Below are positions 12,304 to 24,583 of a stretch of 24,794 bases of DNA, one piece after another. Under the pieces are notes generated by a model. The model had not been told where the DNA came from and did not search any database. It was given only the letters and a program-made list of their open reading frames with translations. Made by a program: the position numbers and the translations under genes. The stretch covers positions 1 through 24,794 of IMG/VR virus record IMGVR_UViG_3300021371_000098. The stretch is one strand, 5' to 3'. The DNA comes from a virus. Within the stretch, counting starts at the first letter, position 1. The number at the start of each line of letters is the position of its first letter.

Positions 12304-15028
12304 ATTTCCCCGCTGCTTTCTTTAATTCTTTAAACAGACTGGGGTCTTCTGCCTGAAGTCTTTCTAATCTACCCTTAGACTCCAAGTTCCTATACAAAGC
12401 ACGTTTACCTGATGGTGGTAAGTTACGTATTGTTTCTTTACGTTCTTCACTGAACATAAGTTCTTTAGGCGTAGTAAGCGCTGCAATGCCCCCGGCCTGA
12501 GCACCTACTGTCTGAGCAGAAGTAACACCAGCAGAATCCATAGCTTCTCCTATTGCTGTGGTTCCTCTTCTTAAAGCTTCTTGTCCTCCAGACTGTCTAG
12601 CGATTATTCTTTGTGTTAGTTCTTTACTTAGAAGAGCAGAGCCCACACCACCAGTTACTAAAGAGGCCTTTAAACTTCCTGATAAGCCGGGAGCAGCAAA
12701 CAAAGCTGCTTGCCCAACAAGAGCAGTATTAAACAAGCTTTCAAACACAGAAGCATTAAAATTACTTGGCATCATACCGCTTAAAGTCTTTGTTTCGTTA
12801 GTTGCCTGAGCTATTCTAGTGTCAATATCTTGAAGCTGTAAAGCATACTTTTGTTTAACGTCTGCAATTCTTTCCCTCATGGCTCCTTTAGCTATATCTG
12901 ACGCTCTTTCGTACTGCGTAAGTTTTTTTAAGTTTGCTATCTCCTCTGCCTCTTGTTTTTTCAATAACACCCTTGTTCTCTGAAGTTGTCCACGTAAAAC
13001 AGCCCTATCCTTAATAGCTTGGCGTGTTACTTGCTTTATTTGGTCGTCCGCTAAACCAATAATGTTGTCTTTATTTTGTGCATTGGTTTTTGCAAGCTGT
13101 TGTGCTTCTGTTTGTAATCTTCCTTTACCTCTAGCAGCAAACCTTGGACTATAACTACGTACAGCGTCTAAGTACTCTGTTGCAGTGAACGCGCCAGACC
13201 TAGCGTTTCCTCCCGAAGCTTTAGCAGTAGCGTCGTCTACAGTACTGCGTATGCTCCAAGCTGTACGGTCGGCTGCAAGTTCAGCAACCTCCGACTTAGT
13301 AAGACCTTGTTCTAATATTTCGTGAAAATAGTCTTGTATCTCAGCAGATAAGCGTCTAGTAGAGACACTTTCGTTGCTAAGTCCGTTAATAGCTCTGCCT
13401 ATGTTGCTACGGAGTTGTAAAAGGTCTTCGCCTTTCATAACACCGCCGGGCGCTTTTGTAGTAATTTCTTCGGCCACATATATTTTAATATTACGCAATA
13501 AAGAACCATTCTCAACTAACTCAAGCTCAGGATGGTTTTTAATGATTTTATCAATAAAAGTAGCGGCTTCTTTAGCGTCTAAAGTAAACTCTTTTCCGTT
13601 AGCTACTTTAAAACCATACTGTCGCCATAGATCATCTAAAACAGCATTAGCATCTTGCGGGTCTAACATACCTAACTCAGCAACTGTTTCTTTAGGCGCT
13701 CCGGGTGGCGCTGCTTCACTTAAGGCTTGTCCTCTAAAAGACGCGTTAGCGGCACTTACAGAGGCGTCAGCTTCTCTTACAGCAAGTGTTTTAGCTACAT
13801 CTGCGTTAACCTTAGCTTCCTCTAAAAGAGCTACCTCGTCGTTATATTTTTGTTGTGCTTTTCCTGTAGCTTTGCTTGCAAGAAGTTTAACTTCCGCTAT
13901 TTTTTCGTCTAGCTTTAACTGTGCTTGTTCGCCAGCTTCACGTGTAGACGTTGCTATTACTCTTTTTGCTCTTTCTGTTTCTTGGGTAGCTTGTTCAGAA
14001 AATTTCTTACCTGTTTCTCTAGCCATCGCAGGTGTAAGCGCTCTACCGGCCATTTTTCTTGCTTGTTGCTCTGTTAAAGTACGCGCACCGTAAGCTTTAG
14101 ACACAACGCTTCTATATATAGGGGCAATACCGTGCTCAGTAAACATAAGGTTTATGAAGTCTTTACCTTTTCCTATTTGAGTTGCCATTTTATTTTCGGT
14201 AGCAAAGTCATAAGTCTTTTTAGCTCCCGCAAAGAAAAAAGGAACAGTAGCAGAAATCCCAGCAGTAAAAGCAGCGTTAGCGAGTTTTTCTTCTGTGGTG
14301 TCTCCTTCATAGCCTATAACAGCTCCTTCGGCACCGACGACTCCTGCTGTAGCCACTGGTGTTGGGGTTTTAGATACTATTTCAGCTACCTTACCAGACA
14401 CAGGAACACCAAAGGTTGTCCCTGTTGCTTGTTGTCTACCAAGCTGTTGTGCAAGCTGTGCGGCCTCGTCTGCTCGTGGAGCAAAAGCACCTCCTAAAGT
14501 AGCGGCAACCTCGTCTGAAACTTGAGCAGCTTGCGTTCCTTGACGCATTCTAACGGCTTGACCAATAAGTTGTCCTCCAGCAACAGAAACAGGGGAAAGG
14601 ATACTGCCAGCAATATTAGTCGTTGCTGCTGTTAAAGGCCTTCTTTCAGCAAATTCAGCAGACTCTGCTTCTAGTTTAACAAGCATGTCTTCACGTATGT
14701 CACCAACTGACCTTCCTTCAAATAAATCAGGATAGATTATTTTAACAGCCATTGCCGAAACATAACTACCTGCTTCTTCTGCTTTATTTAACCAAAGTCC
14801 GTCAACAAAAGCACGAGCAGCTAATTCAAGGTCGCTTGTGCCTAGTCTTCCTGAGTCCACCCTTTCAGTAAATTCCTGCATGTGTTCAGCAACGTACTGT
14901 TCTTGTTTTTCTAAAACAGGCAACGCCTCCACACCAAGAGGGTTAGTAAAACCTTCCCCTGAAGCAGCAATCGCTAAAGGATTATCAGGCGACATTTCTT
15001 GACCTGTTAATGAGCTTTTTATAGCCAT
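12302..15028 (-). CDS. Large internal virion / DNA ejection protein
   Basis: ATG 15028 gives 908 residues and follows AGAGG at a good distance; a start at 15064 would overlap the upstream gene. After a polar N-terminus there are Gly/Ala-rich, amphipathic hydrophobic stretches (for example NIAGSILSPVSVAGGQLIG, and ISATVPFFFAGA). A long, highly charged coiled-coil follows, with many KAQQKY, EEAKVNAD and AEEIANLKKL type repeats, then a second hydrophobic stretch near the C-terminus (TALVGQAALFAAPGLSG) and a basic tail. This composition and its place at the end of the tail gene block resemble T7 gp15/gp16-type internal proteins that form the ejection channel. I see no lytic transglycosylase motif, and the exact homologue cannot be named. 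Confidence 0.7.
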   Translation of the reverse strand: MAIKSSLTGQEMSPDNPLAIAASGEGFTNPLGVEALPVLEKQEQYVAEHMQEFTERVDSGRLGTSDLELAARAFVDGLWLNKAEEAGSYVSAMAVKIIYPDLFEGRSVGDIREDMLVKLEAESAEFAERRPLTAATTNIAGSILSPVSVAGGQLIGQAVRMRQGTQAAQVSDEVAATLGGAFAPRADEAAQLAQQLGRQQATGTTFGVPVSGKVAEIVSKTPTPVATAGVVGAEGAVIGYEGDTTEEKLANAAFTAGISATVPFFFAGAKKTYDFATENKMATQIGKGKDFINLMFTEHGIAPIYRSVVSKAYGARTLTEQQARKMAGRALTPAMARETGKKFSEQATQETERAKRVIATSTREAGEQAQLKLDEKIAEVKLLASKATGKAQQKYNDEVALLEEAKVNADVAKTLAVREADASVSAANASFRGQALSEAAPPGAPKETVAELGMLDPQDANAVLDDLWRQYGFKVANGKEFTLDAKEAATFIDKIIKNHPELELVENGSLLRNIKIYVAEEITTKAPGGVMKGEDLLQLRSNIGRAINGLSNESVSTRRLSAEIQDYFHEILEQGLTKSEVAELAADRTAWSIRSTVDDATAKASGGNARSGAFTATEYLDAVRSYSPRFAARGKGRLQTEAQQLAKTNAQNKDNIIGLADDQIKQVTRQAIKDRAVLRGQLQRTRVLLKKQEAEEIANLKKLTQYERASDIAKGAMRERIADVKQKYALQLQDIDTRIAQATNETKTLSGMMPSNFNASVFESLFNTALVGQAALFAAPGLSGSLKASLVTGGVGSALLSKELTQRIIARQSGGQEALRRGTTAIGEAMDSAGVTSAQTVGAQAGGIAALTTPKELMFSEERKETIRNLPPSGKRALYRNLESKGRLERLQAEDPSLFKELKKAAGK

Positions 15029-15038
15029 GATAGCCTCT

Positions 15039-16421
15039 TTATCGTGAGTAGTAGGTAGGAACAAACCCTAAAGCTTCTCGTAAGAACCTTTTTTTATCTT
15101 CTTCAGAGTACAGAGGATTTCCTTGTTGGTCTATTGCGTTCTCTACCGTATCTCTAAATGTAGTCATTACGTTGGCATACTTCCGTCTTTCAAACTCAAA
15201 ACCAGCGGTGGTTGCTTCGATTCCGTCTTCTACTTGTTTGTTTACGTGTTGCTGGAAGAGCGCTGACATGTCTGATTGAGCAGCTAATATTTTTTCCTCT
15301 GCTTCTAAATAACGAATAATTTCCTGTGACGAAGCGTCTGCTTTAGGAAAACCCTGACTAAAAATTCTAACATCAGTATCAGAAGCAACACCCGGTGGGA
15401 GTCCGTTAACAATGTCCGTGTTTCTCGTCCTTAGAAAGAGCGTTTTCTGTTCTTCTTCGGCATCTCTTAGGCCAGCAAAGTCTAAAACTTGAGTTCTTAA
15501 AGTGCTTAAAACTCCTGTTGTTTTTTGATCGCCAGCTATTAAGTCTTCTTTAAGTTTTCTAGCTCTTCCAAAGCCAACAACAGATTTACCGGAAGCAACA
15601 TCCATAGCAATGATTTGTTTTTCTACATTAGCAGGAATACTGCCTCTTTCTTTGTCGTCTGTAACAAGTTTAACACTTCTAATATCCCCTAAAAGATTTC
15701 CGTCGTTGTCGTACTTAAAAGTTGTAGGATCGTATTTGCCTGACTTTAAAAGATCGTAGGCAATGTTTACTTGCTTTGCAGGAGCGTCTCTGGCTTCTAC
15801 AAGAACCTTCCCTGTGTCAGGATCAATGTATCGTGCTCCTGCTACAAGTTGTACTCCCGGCGTTTTTTCCTTGGGCGTCAAGTACTCCATAAGTTGTTCT
15901 GCAGTCATGTTTCTGACTCTTGCTGAATTTCCTGCAGGGTCTTTAGACCTAACCGCTTTTTGTAAAGCTTCGCCCATTAAACGAGCTTTTCTATCTTTTT
16001 CTTCTTGTGCTCTAACAGCAGCAGTAGCAGTAGCACCTGCTTCTGCAAACTTTCCTTGCGCCATTTGCGATTTAGCAAGGGCTTCATTATATTCTGGTGT
16101 TCCGGGTACTTTGCCCGTAAACATACCAGCTTGTTCAACTTGTTTACTTCTTTCACTAGCCTTAGTAGCAAACTGCTGTGCCTCTTTAGTGTACCCTAAA
16201 GCAGACAGTTCCTGAGCAATACCAGAGAGTACTACAGGGTCTGGTTTTGCTGACGACATCGCCGCTTGACCCCTTTTCATAATCTCGTTAAACTTCTCTT
16301 GCTTTTGTTTTTCTCTACGTTGTCCCGGTATTCCACCAAGGGAAGAACCTAGCTCAAACATGCCCCTACCAAAGGACGGCTGTGCTAGTCCTTGGAGTAC
16401 TGTTGATGATATCTGTGGCAT
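15039..16421 (-). CDS. Internal virion protein of unknown function
   Basis: The protein has 460 residues and begins MPQISSTVLQGLAQPSFGRG. AAGGGAG precedes the start. The N-terminal 200 residues are helical and rich in Ala, Lys and Gln (KQEKFNEIMKRGQAAMSS, then KEAQQFATKASERSKQVEQA), and the C-terminal half is more mixed (GLRDAEEEQKTLFLRTRNTD). It has no membrane segment and no enzyme motif. Its place between two Ala/Gln-rich proteins downstream of the tail nozzle fits the three-protein internal core or ejection set of T7-like phages. The spacing to the genes on either side is short (15 and 10 nt), as in a single late transcript. Confidence 0.65.
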   Translation of the reverse strand: MPQISSTVLQGLAQPSFGRGMFELGSSLGGIPGQRREKQKQEKFNEIMKRGQAAMSSAKPDPVVLSGIAQELSALGYTKEAQQFATKASERSKQVEQAGMFTGKVPGTPEYNEALAKSQMAQGKFAEAGATATAAVRAQEEKDRKARLMGEALQKAVRSKDPAGNSARVRNMTAEQLMEYLTPKEKTPGVQLVAGARYIDPDTGKVLVEARDAPAKQVNIAYDLLKSGKYDPTTFKYDNDGNLLGDIRSVKLVTDDKERGSIPANVEKQIIAMDVASGKSVVGFGRARKLKEDLIAGDQKTTGVLSTLRTQVLDFAGLRDAEEEQKTLFLRTRNTDIVNGLPPGVASDTDVRIFSQGFPKADASSQEIIRYLEAEEKILAAQSDMSALFQQHVNKQVEDGIEATTAGFEFERRKYANVMTTFRDTVENAIDQQGNPLYSEEDKKRFLREALGFVPTYYSR

Positions 16422-16436
16422 TTTTATTCTCCCTTG

Positions 16437-17273
16437 TTAGATAGAAAAGAGGCCTTTAGCTGCTTGATTAGCAACACCAGCACCTAAGTCTCCGTATAAT
16501 GCCGCTTGACCTTGTGAAGCAGCAAGCAGTGCGTTAATAGCTGAAGCATAAGTTTCACCGTAGGTCTGTGCTTGTTCAGACACCGACTGACGCTGACGTT
16601 CTGCTGTAGTCATTCCCGGCTGTAGCGCAGCTAACAACTGACCTTGTGGTAAGTAAGAAGCCTCTAGCATACCTGAGCCAAGTCGTTGTTGTCGATCTTG
16701 GTCTGCTCTTGCAAATTCCATTGCACGTAGGATGTCTGCAGACTCCCCTTGTTGTTGTGCTTTAGCCATCGCAAGCTGTTCTGGAGTACCGCCGAACATG
16801 CTCGTGCGTGTGCCTAAGCGTCCTTGTGCTGCTAGGCGTTGTTCTAAGTCTGCTCTGGCTTGTTCTTCTGCTGGCGCACGAAGTTCACGCATTCGGTTAA
16901 GCACGTTCTCCTCTAGTTCTGCAGAAGGTGTTGCCGCCTGTCCGTAAAAACTTTGGGCCTGTTGTAGAAGCTGTTGTTGCAAAGCTTGCTCTTCAGGAGA
17001 CAACGAAAGGTTGTACTGCATCTGACCTGTAGTAGGGTCAGTAGCCATGCCAAATTGACCACCAGTGGCTGAAGTAACTGTGTACGGTTGAAACTCCAGC
17101 ATTCCTGATAATTCACTAGCAAGGCCCGGAGTAAACTCCCCTGTTTCAGGATCAGTGTACCCTTGCCCAAAGCGTTCAAAAGCTTCTTGCCCGGTTGCGC
17201 CTAGTCGGTCGTACGCCTCTTTAATTAAAGCAGCACCACCGCCTAAACCTAAAAGATCAGTTATAAATGACAT
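16437..17273 (-). CDS. Internal virion protein of unknown function, Ala/Gln-rich
   Basis: The protein has 278 residues and begins MSFITDLLGLGGGAALIKEA, a Gly-rich hydrophobic start that could insert into membranes. It continues with a long Gln- and Ala-rich helical region (EEQALQQQLLQQAQSFYG, then ARADLEQRLAAQGRLGTRTS) and ends GANQAAKGLFSI-like with a Gly/Ala-rich segment (GDLGAGVANQAAKGLFSI). Similar proteins in marine podoviruses sit beside the tail genes and are considered ejection or internal core proteins. The start shares a base with the stop of the fibre-type gene upstream (TAATG). No enzyme motif is seen. Confidence 0.65.
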   Translation of the reverse strand: MSFITDLLGLGGGAALIKEAYDRLGATGQEAFERFGQGYTDPETGEFTPGLASELSGMLEFQPYTVTSATGGQFGMATDPTTGQMQYNLSLSPEEQALQQQLLQQAQSFYGQAATPSAELEENVLNRMRELRAPAEEQARADLEQRLAAQGRLGTRTSMFGGTPEQLAMAKAQQQGESADILRAMEFARADQDRQQRLGSGMLEASYLPQGQLLAALQPGMTTAERQRQSVSEQAQTYGETYASAINALLAASQGQAALYGDLGAGVANQAAKGLFSI

Positions 17274-17506
17274 TAATATGTACCTCCGTCGATTGTCCCT
17301 GTTGACAGCGTACCGTTAAACGTCAGTGCAGGTATTGTTACTGTCCCTGTGAATGTTGGTGATGCTGTGTCTGCCTTCGTAGCAATAGCTGTAGAGATAG
17401 CGTCAAACTCCGTCTCAAACTCAGCGCCTTTTATGATTTTACCGCTGTCTCCAGAAGGTAGACTGTCCTTAGCGGCAAAGTCAGTAGTTTTACTGTAGTT
17501 GCTCAT
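17273..17506 (-). CDS. Short tail fibre-type protein, 77 residues
   Basis: The product begins MSNYSKTTDFAAKDSLPSGD, continues SGKIIKGAEFETEFDAISTA, then IATKADTASPTFTGTVTIPA, and ends with a Thr/Gly-rich repeat to GTIDGGTY. This is the familiar phage tail fibre module in which a KIIKGxEFxxEFDAI segment precedes TASPTFTGTV repeats, but here it stops after about one repeat. It may attach a separate fibre or be a vestigial fibre, possibly trimeric. It overlaps the nozzle gene as ATGA and the next gene by 1 nt, so it is expressed with them. A longer fibre might lie outside the window. Confidence 0.75.
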   Translation of the reverse strand: MSNYSKTTDFAAKDSLPSGDSGKIIKGAEFETEFDAISTAIATKADTASPTFTGTVTIPALTFNGTLSTGTIDGGTY

Positions 17507-19026
17507 AGTACTTTACCCTTTAAAACTAATACGTTAATTTCTTGAAGAGACAATGCAAAACCATTTATGTCTGCCTCCAGACCTATGTTAATAACTCCGC
17601 CACCGCCTGTAGCGTTGACTGCTCTACGTGACGTTAGTTCACCACCAGTAAACTCTGCCACGTTAAACTCGCCCTCGTTGTAGAAAGCAGGTTGTTGGTT
17701 TCCTACAGTAAACTCTGCAGTTCTGTAGAATGTGTCGAAGTCGTAGGCCCACTTAAGAAACACCGTAGCACTATTAGCGCCTACCAGTGTTGGCCTGATC
17801 TTCTTGACTCTCTTTAGCATAGACGGGTCACCAAAGGTCAACCCCGGACTGTAGTACTTAAACCTGTACTTTGTTCCGTTGTCGCTATAACCTGTGTATT
17901 CGCTAATACCTTCTGTAGTGCCTATGTACAGCTTACCGTTCTCAAGCCTACCATAAGACGTAAAACTAGTACCGGGCCAACGAGTAACACGATAAGAGCC
18001 GTTTTCTAGTGTACCCCTTACGTCAAAACAATAGGTTACGTCCTGACCTACAAAAGTTAATAGATAAAAACCTTCTTCTGGGCTATAAACAGTCCTATAA
18101 AAAGAAACTTCGTTTTGCAACAAATTTATAATGTCTTTAGTAATGCTGTTAGACAAGTTAGCCATAGGCATTGACTTTTCTTGTATGGTGCGACCAAAGC
18201 TCTTTAGGCCTGTGTGTGACAAAAACAACACGTCAGTACCTGTGTGCTGTACAGTGTCACGGTCAACGCAGCCGACTCCTGCTACAGTATCTGCTAATGC
18301 CATTGTCGCTGGTGCTTCAGCACCTTCATAAACAACAATACTATGTTTACCAAAAATAATCAAAGCACCGTTGTGTGCCGCTAACGCTACGATCTCGTCA
18401 TGACCGTCAGGCCATACTTTAGAAATGTCAATAGAACCGCTAGTACCTCCAGACCAGTCATGGCCTATCAAAAGGTCAGTCCAGTAAATAGTAGACTTGT
18501 CAGCACCAAAGTCAGCCGTCCAGAGCCTTCCATAGGCCGCTAGAACCTCGTTACCGTACATAGCACTAGTAACACCTGCCGCACCAGAAACGCTACTGAG
18601 CGTGACTACAGAGCCTCCTGCGTTGTCATAGACTAAAGGCTGAAAACTACGCTGGAAGAAATAGATCTTATCGTTGAAGTTAACCATCTTCCAGTTGTCA
18701 GAAGTAATTGTATAACTACCGGGAGTTTCGTCAGCTAAGGTTGTAGTACCACTAAGGATCTTATTGTTACCAACAGAAAAAACTTTGGTGTTTCCAGCGT
18801 CGTCTTTAAATTCTTGAATAGCCCTAAGAGCAGCCGTACCTAGTGCAGTCTTGTTTGTTGTAACAACATCATGGCCTTTACGTGCAGCAATACGCCCACG
18901 CTTGTCAATTACAGCGTTGTCTGCAATCTCTGCAAACGAAGGGTCTTGCTGCAACGGAGAATCTTCTGTATTGATTCCCTTAAAGGCCGGTGCAACAAGA
19001 TTGATACTGTTAAGTTGTTGTGCCAT
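17503..19026 (-). CDS. Tail nozzle protein (T7 gp12 / tail tubular protein B-like)
   Basis: The protein has 507 residues. It begins MAQQLNSINLVAPAFKGINT and is strand-rich with repeated propeller-like segments: NDKIYFFQRSFQPLVYDN, then NEVLAAYGRLWTAD, ALIIFGKHSIVVYEG and VLFLSHTGLKSFG. The N-terminal signature (GINTEDSPLQ, then FAEIADNAVIDKRGRIAARK) is typical of podovirus nozzle or stabilisation proteins at the tail tip, where they bind fibres and gate DNA. It directly follows the adaptor gene, the usual order. T7 gp12 is longer (about 794 residues), so this is a compact version. The C-terminal part (FNVAEFTGGELTSRR) may contact the short fibre-type protein next to it. Confidence 0.82.
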   Translation of the reverse strand: MAQQLNSINLVAPAFKGINTEDSPLQQDPSFAEIADNAVIDKRGRIAARKGHDVVTTNKTALGTAALRAIQEFKDDAGNTKVFSVGNNKILSGTTTLADETPGSYTITSDNWKMVNFNDKIYFFQRSFQPLVYDNAGGSVVTLSSVSGAAGVTSAMYGNEVLAAYGRLWTADFGADKSTIYWTDLLIGHDWSGGTSGSIDISKVWPDGHDEIVALAAHNGALIIFGKHSIVVYEGAEAPATMALADTVAGVGCVDRDTVQHTGTDVLFLSHTGLKSFGRTIQEKSMPMANLSNSITKDIINLLQNEVSFYRTVYSPEEGFYLLTFVGQDVTYCFDVRGTLENGSYRVTRWPGTSFTSYGRLENGKLYIGTTEGISEYTGYSDNGTKYRFKYYSPGLTFGDPSMLKRVKKIRPTLVGANSATVFLKWAYDFDTFYRTAEFTVGNQQPAFYNEGEFNVAEFTGGELTSRRAVNATGGGGVINIGLEADINGFALSLQEINVLVLKGKVL

Positions 19027-19034
19027 AATTTACC

Positions 19035-19682
19035 TCAAGGGGTATAGAAGATTACTTCTTCTGGATGCTTTTGAGCGTCTAAAGCAATAGCATCAGACAT
19101 GTAGTTTTCAGCAATCTTAAAGTACTCAGCAGCAGACGTACCACCAGTTTCTCCACGTTCACGGGCTAACAAAGCAATAGCTAAGTGCAACACGGGCATG
19201 TTAGGTATCGTAAGTCGGTCGTCGTTAGCGGACAAGTCACCCGTTCTTTTGACACAGTTAAACCGAATGGTGTACTCTTTGTCAGGAATTGGATAAATGT
19301 CAATCTGAGTGTCACCATCGTCGTCAACACCGTTGTACGTGTAGTACTTAGGAGCACTCTTGCGAGCATCAGAAATCAAGTAAGCTTCATCAAAGAATGT
19401 CGCTGTTTGGTACTCCATAAACAAGTTAGCAGTGTCGTTGATAACATTTAGAGCTTTAATCCTGTTTTGACTACCGGTTAGTACGTAGTTAAAAACATCA
19501 GCAGTTGTTGTAATTGTTAATGTAGTACGCAACGCCGACCAGTCCCAAGAGTCCTCTACAATTCTCTTAGCGTCATTTACAAAGTCCCCTACCATTTTAC
19601 TATAGGTGCTTTCTTGCACAGACGTTACTTCGTCTTCACGCATCCTACGTAGTACATTGTTTACTATATTTAAATAGGTCAT
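19035..19682 (-). CDS. Head-tail adaptor (T7 gp11 / tail tubular protein A-like)
   Basis: The protein has 215 residues, close to T7 gp11 (196). It begins MTYLNIVNNVLRRMREDEVT, then has VGDFVNDAKRIVEDSWDWSA, a helical N-terminal part that matches the adaptor family's helix bundle, then a strand-rich centre (DTQIDIYPIPDKEYTIRFNC) and a C-terminal helical part (PVLHLAIALLARERGETGGT). Adaptors form a ring between portal and nozzle. The W-x-W in the SWDWS segment and the Pro-rich strand before RFNCVKRT are usual for this family. It lies between the repeat protein and the nozzle gene, with AAGGA before the start. Confidence 0.85.
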   Translation of the reverse strand: MTYLNIVNNVLRRMREDEVTSVQESTYSKMVGDFVNDAKRIVEDSWDWSALRTTLTITTTADVFNYVLTGSQNRIKALNVINDTANLFMEYQTATFFDEAYLISDARKSAPKYYTYNGVDDDGDTQIDIYPIPDKEYTIRFNCVKRTGDLSANDDRLTIPNMPVLHLAIALLARERGETGGTSAAEYFKIAENYMSDAIALDAQKHPEEVIFYTP

Positions 19683-19699
19683 TTAAAAGTCCTTGGTAA

Positions 19700-23538
<3,839 letters not shown>

Positions 23539-23539
<1 letters not shown>

Positions 23540-23937
23540 TATTGCTCCCTCGATACGCCCTTAGTTTTTTCATAAGAACGCATTGCACCAAGACCAAGCA
23601 TACCCATAAGTACAGGCATCATAGTCTCAAGATCAATAAGCGGTATAGTTACTTCAATAGCCAATAACGCTAGTACAAAGTTAGTAAACGGTATAACCAT
23701 AAAGTTACCGGTCATGCCTAGCACACAGCACCAACCAACAGCAGGACGCCAGCCAGAGACAAACAAGGACTTGTGTGCTGCTTCTACCTTGTTAACTTCT
23801 ATCTGTGCTGTAGCAAGCTCCTGAGCGTGTATCTGAGCCATTGTAGCGACTTCGTGAGCCAGCCTTGCCTTCTGGTCCTTGTCTTGTATAAACTTGTCTA
23901 GAAGCCCTGTAACCGGCCCTATAAGCGCCTCTATCAT
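23539..23937 (-). CDS. Holin of the GTA-type three-membrane-segment family
   Basis: The protein has 132 residues. A polar helical N-terminus ([20 protein letters not shown]) with [19 protein letters not shown] is followed by the family signature [19 protein letters not shown] (about 61-79), two more hydrophobic segments ([20 protein letters not shown]) and the C-terminal [20 protein letters not shown]. This matches the holin family first named for gene transfer agent release. It would form lesions in the inner membrane so that the M15 endolysin can reach the wall. It overlaps the small membrane protein gene upstream and shares a base with the repeat-protein start. A second holin or antiholin may be the 61-residue neighbour. 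Confidence 0.85.
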
Positions 23938-24119
23938 CTGATGTACTCAGCAAAGACTAACGCACCAAGAATAAAAGGGTACAGAGCAAAAACAGCTTGA
24001 CGGTTGACAGTAATGTCCTTACTTGCTGAATCAAGTTGACGTTGAATCATTTCGTAACGAACAAGACATTCCTTCTCGTGTCCTTCGAGCCTAGCTAAGA
24101 ATTCTTCTGTTTTAGTCAT
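23934..24119 (-). CDS. Small membrane protein, possible lysis accessory (XhlA-like)
   Basis: The product has 61 residues and begins MTKTEEFLARLEGHEKECLV. A charged coiled-coil-like N-terminal two thirds (ARLEGHEKECLVRYEMIQRQ) is followed by one hydrophobic C-terminal segment (AVFALYPFILGALVFAEYI). That layout recalls haemolysin XhlA-type and other small phage lysis proteins, in which a soluble helix precedes a membrane anchor. It overlaps the holin start by 4 nt and shares a base with the upstream stop, so it is made with the holin. A regulatory role on the holin is plausible but unproven. Confidence 0.6.
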   Translation of the reverse strand: MTKTEEFLARLEGHEKECLVRYEMIQRQLDSASKDITVNRQAVFALYPFILGALVFAEYIR

Positions 24120-24583
24120 TACTTACCACCTGTTATAATAAACATTAATAACCCAGCTAAAAGCCCTGTCATCGTCACTATAGCAAAAGAACTAACAAGT
24201 GCTTCCTTTAGTTCTTGTTGTCTATAAACCGTTTCTTCTCTTTCTCTTGCTATGTTCTTCTTTAGTTCACGAAACTCTAAAAGTCCTTGACTACCGTATG
24301 CGTAGTTCAACATGGTTATCAAGTCTCTTTGTTGTGCTTCTATCTTCTTCTTTGCAGCAAAAGCTTGTATAGCCTCTGCTTCTACACTTTTCCTAAATAC
24401 AACCTTCTTAAAAGGTGATGCTCTTTTTGCCTTGTTGTCTGCGTAAATGACATCAGATGCGTGTCCGTACCAAGTGCTTATCTGCATCATAGTGTCTTCA
24501 GCAGCCCTTCCTGCTTCTACCATTGCCTTTGCCATAGCAAATGCTTTAGAGGCTCCAGCAATAGCAGTAACAGGATCAATCAT
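24119..24583 (-). CDS. Membrane-anchored helical protein of unknown function
   Basis: The 154-residue product begins MIDPVTAIAGASKAFAMAKA, with an Ala-rich first helix, and has long charged helices (SVEAEAIQAFAAKKKIEAQQ, then EFRELKKNIAREREETVYRQ). It ends with one membrane segment (AIVTMTGLLAGLLMFIIT). The C-terminal anchor and coiled-coil suggest a spanin-like or membrane-associated virion protein, but a spanin would normally have an N-terminal anchor. Similar proteins are found beside tail or lysis genes in marine podoviruses, as I recall. The start follows 24584, where the next gene ends, with no gap. No enzyme motif is seen. Confidence 0.62.
   Translation of the reverse strand: MIDPVTAIAGASKAFAMAKAMVEAGRAAEDTMMQISTWYGHASDVIYADNKAKRASPFKKVVFRKSVEAEAIQAFAAKKKIEAQQRDLITMLNYAYGSQGLLEFRELKKNIAREREETVYRQQELKEALVSSFAIVTMTGLLAGLLMFIITGGK

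Noticed and set aside
12558-14497. Plus-strand open frames of up to 239 codons
   Set aside because: They lie antisense to the 908-residue virion protein, have no recognisable domains and are better explained as low-complexity shadows.
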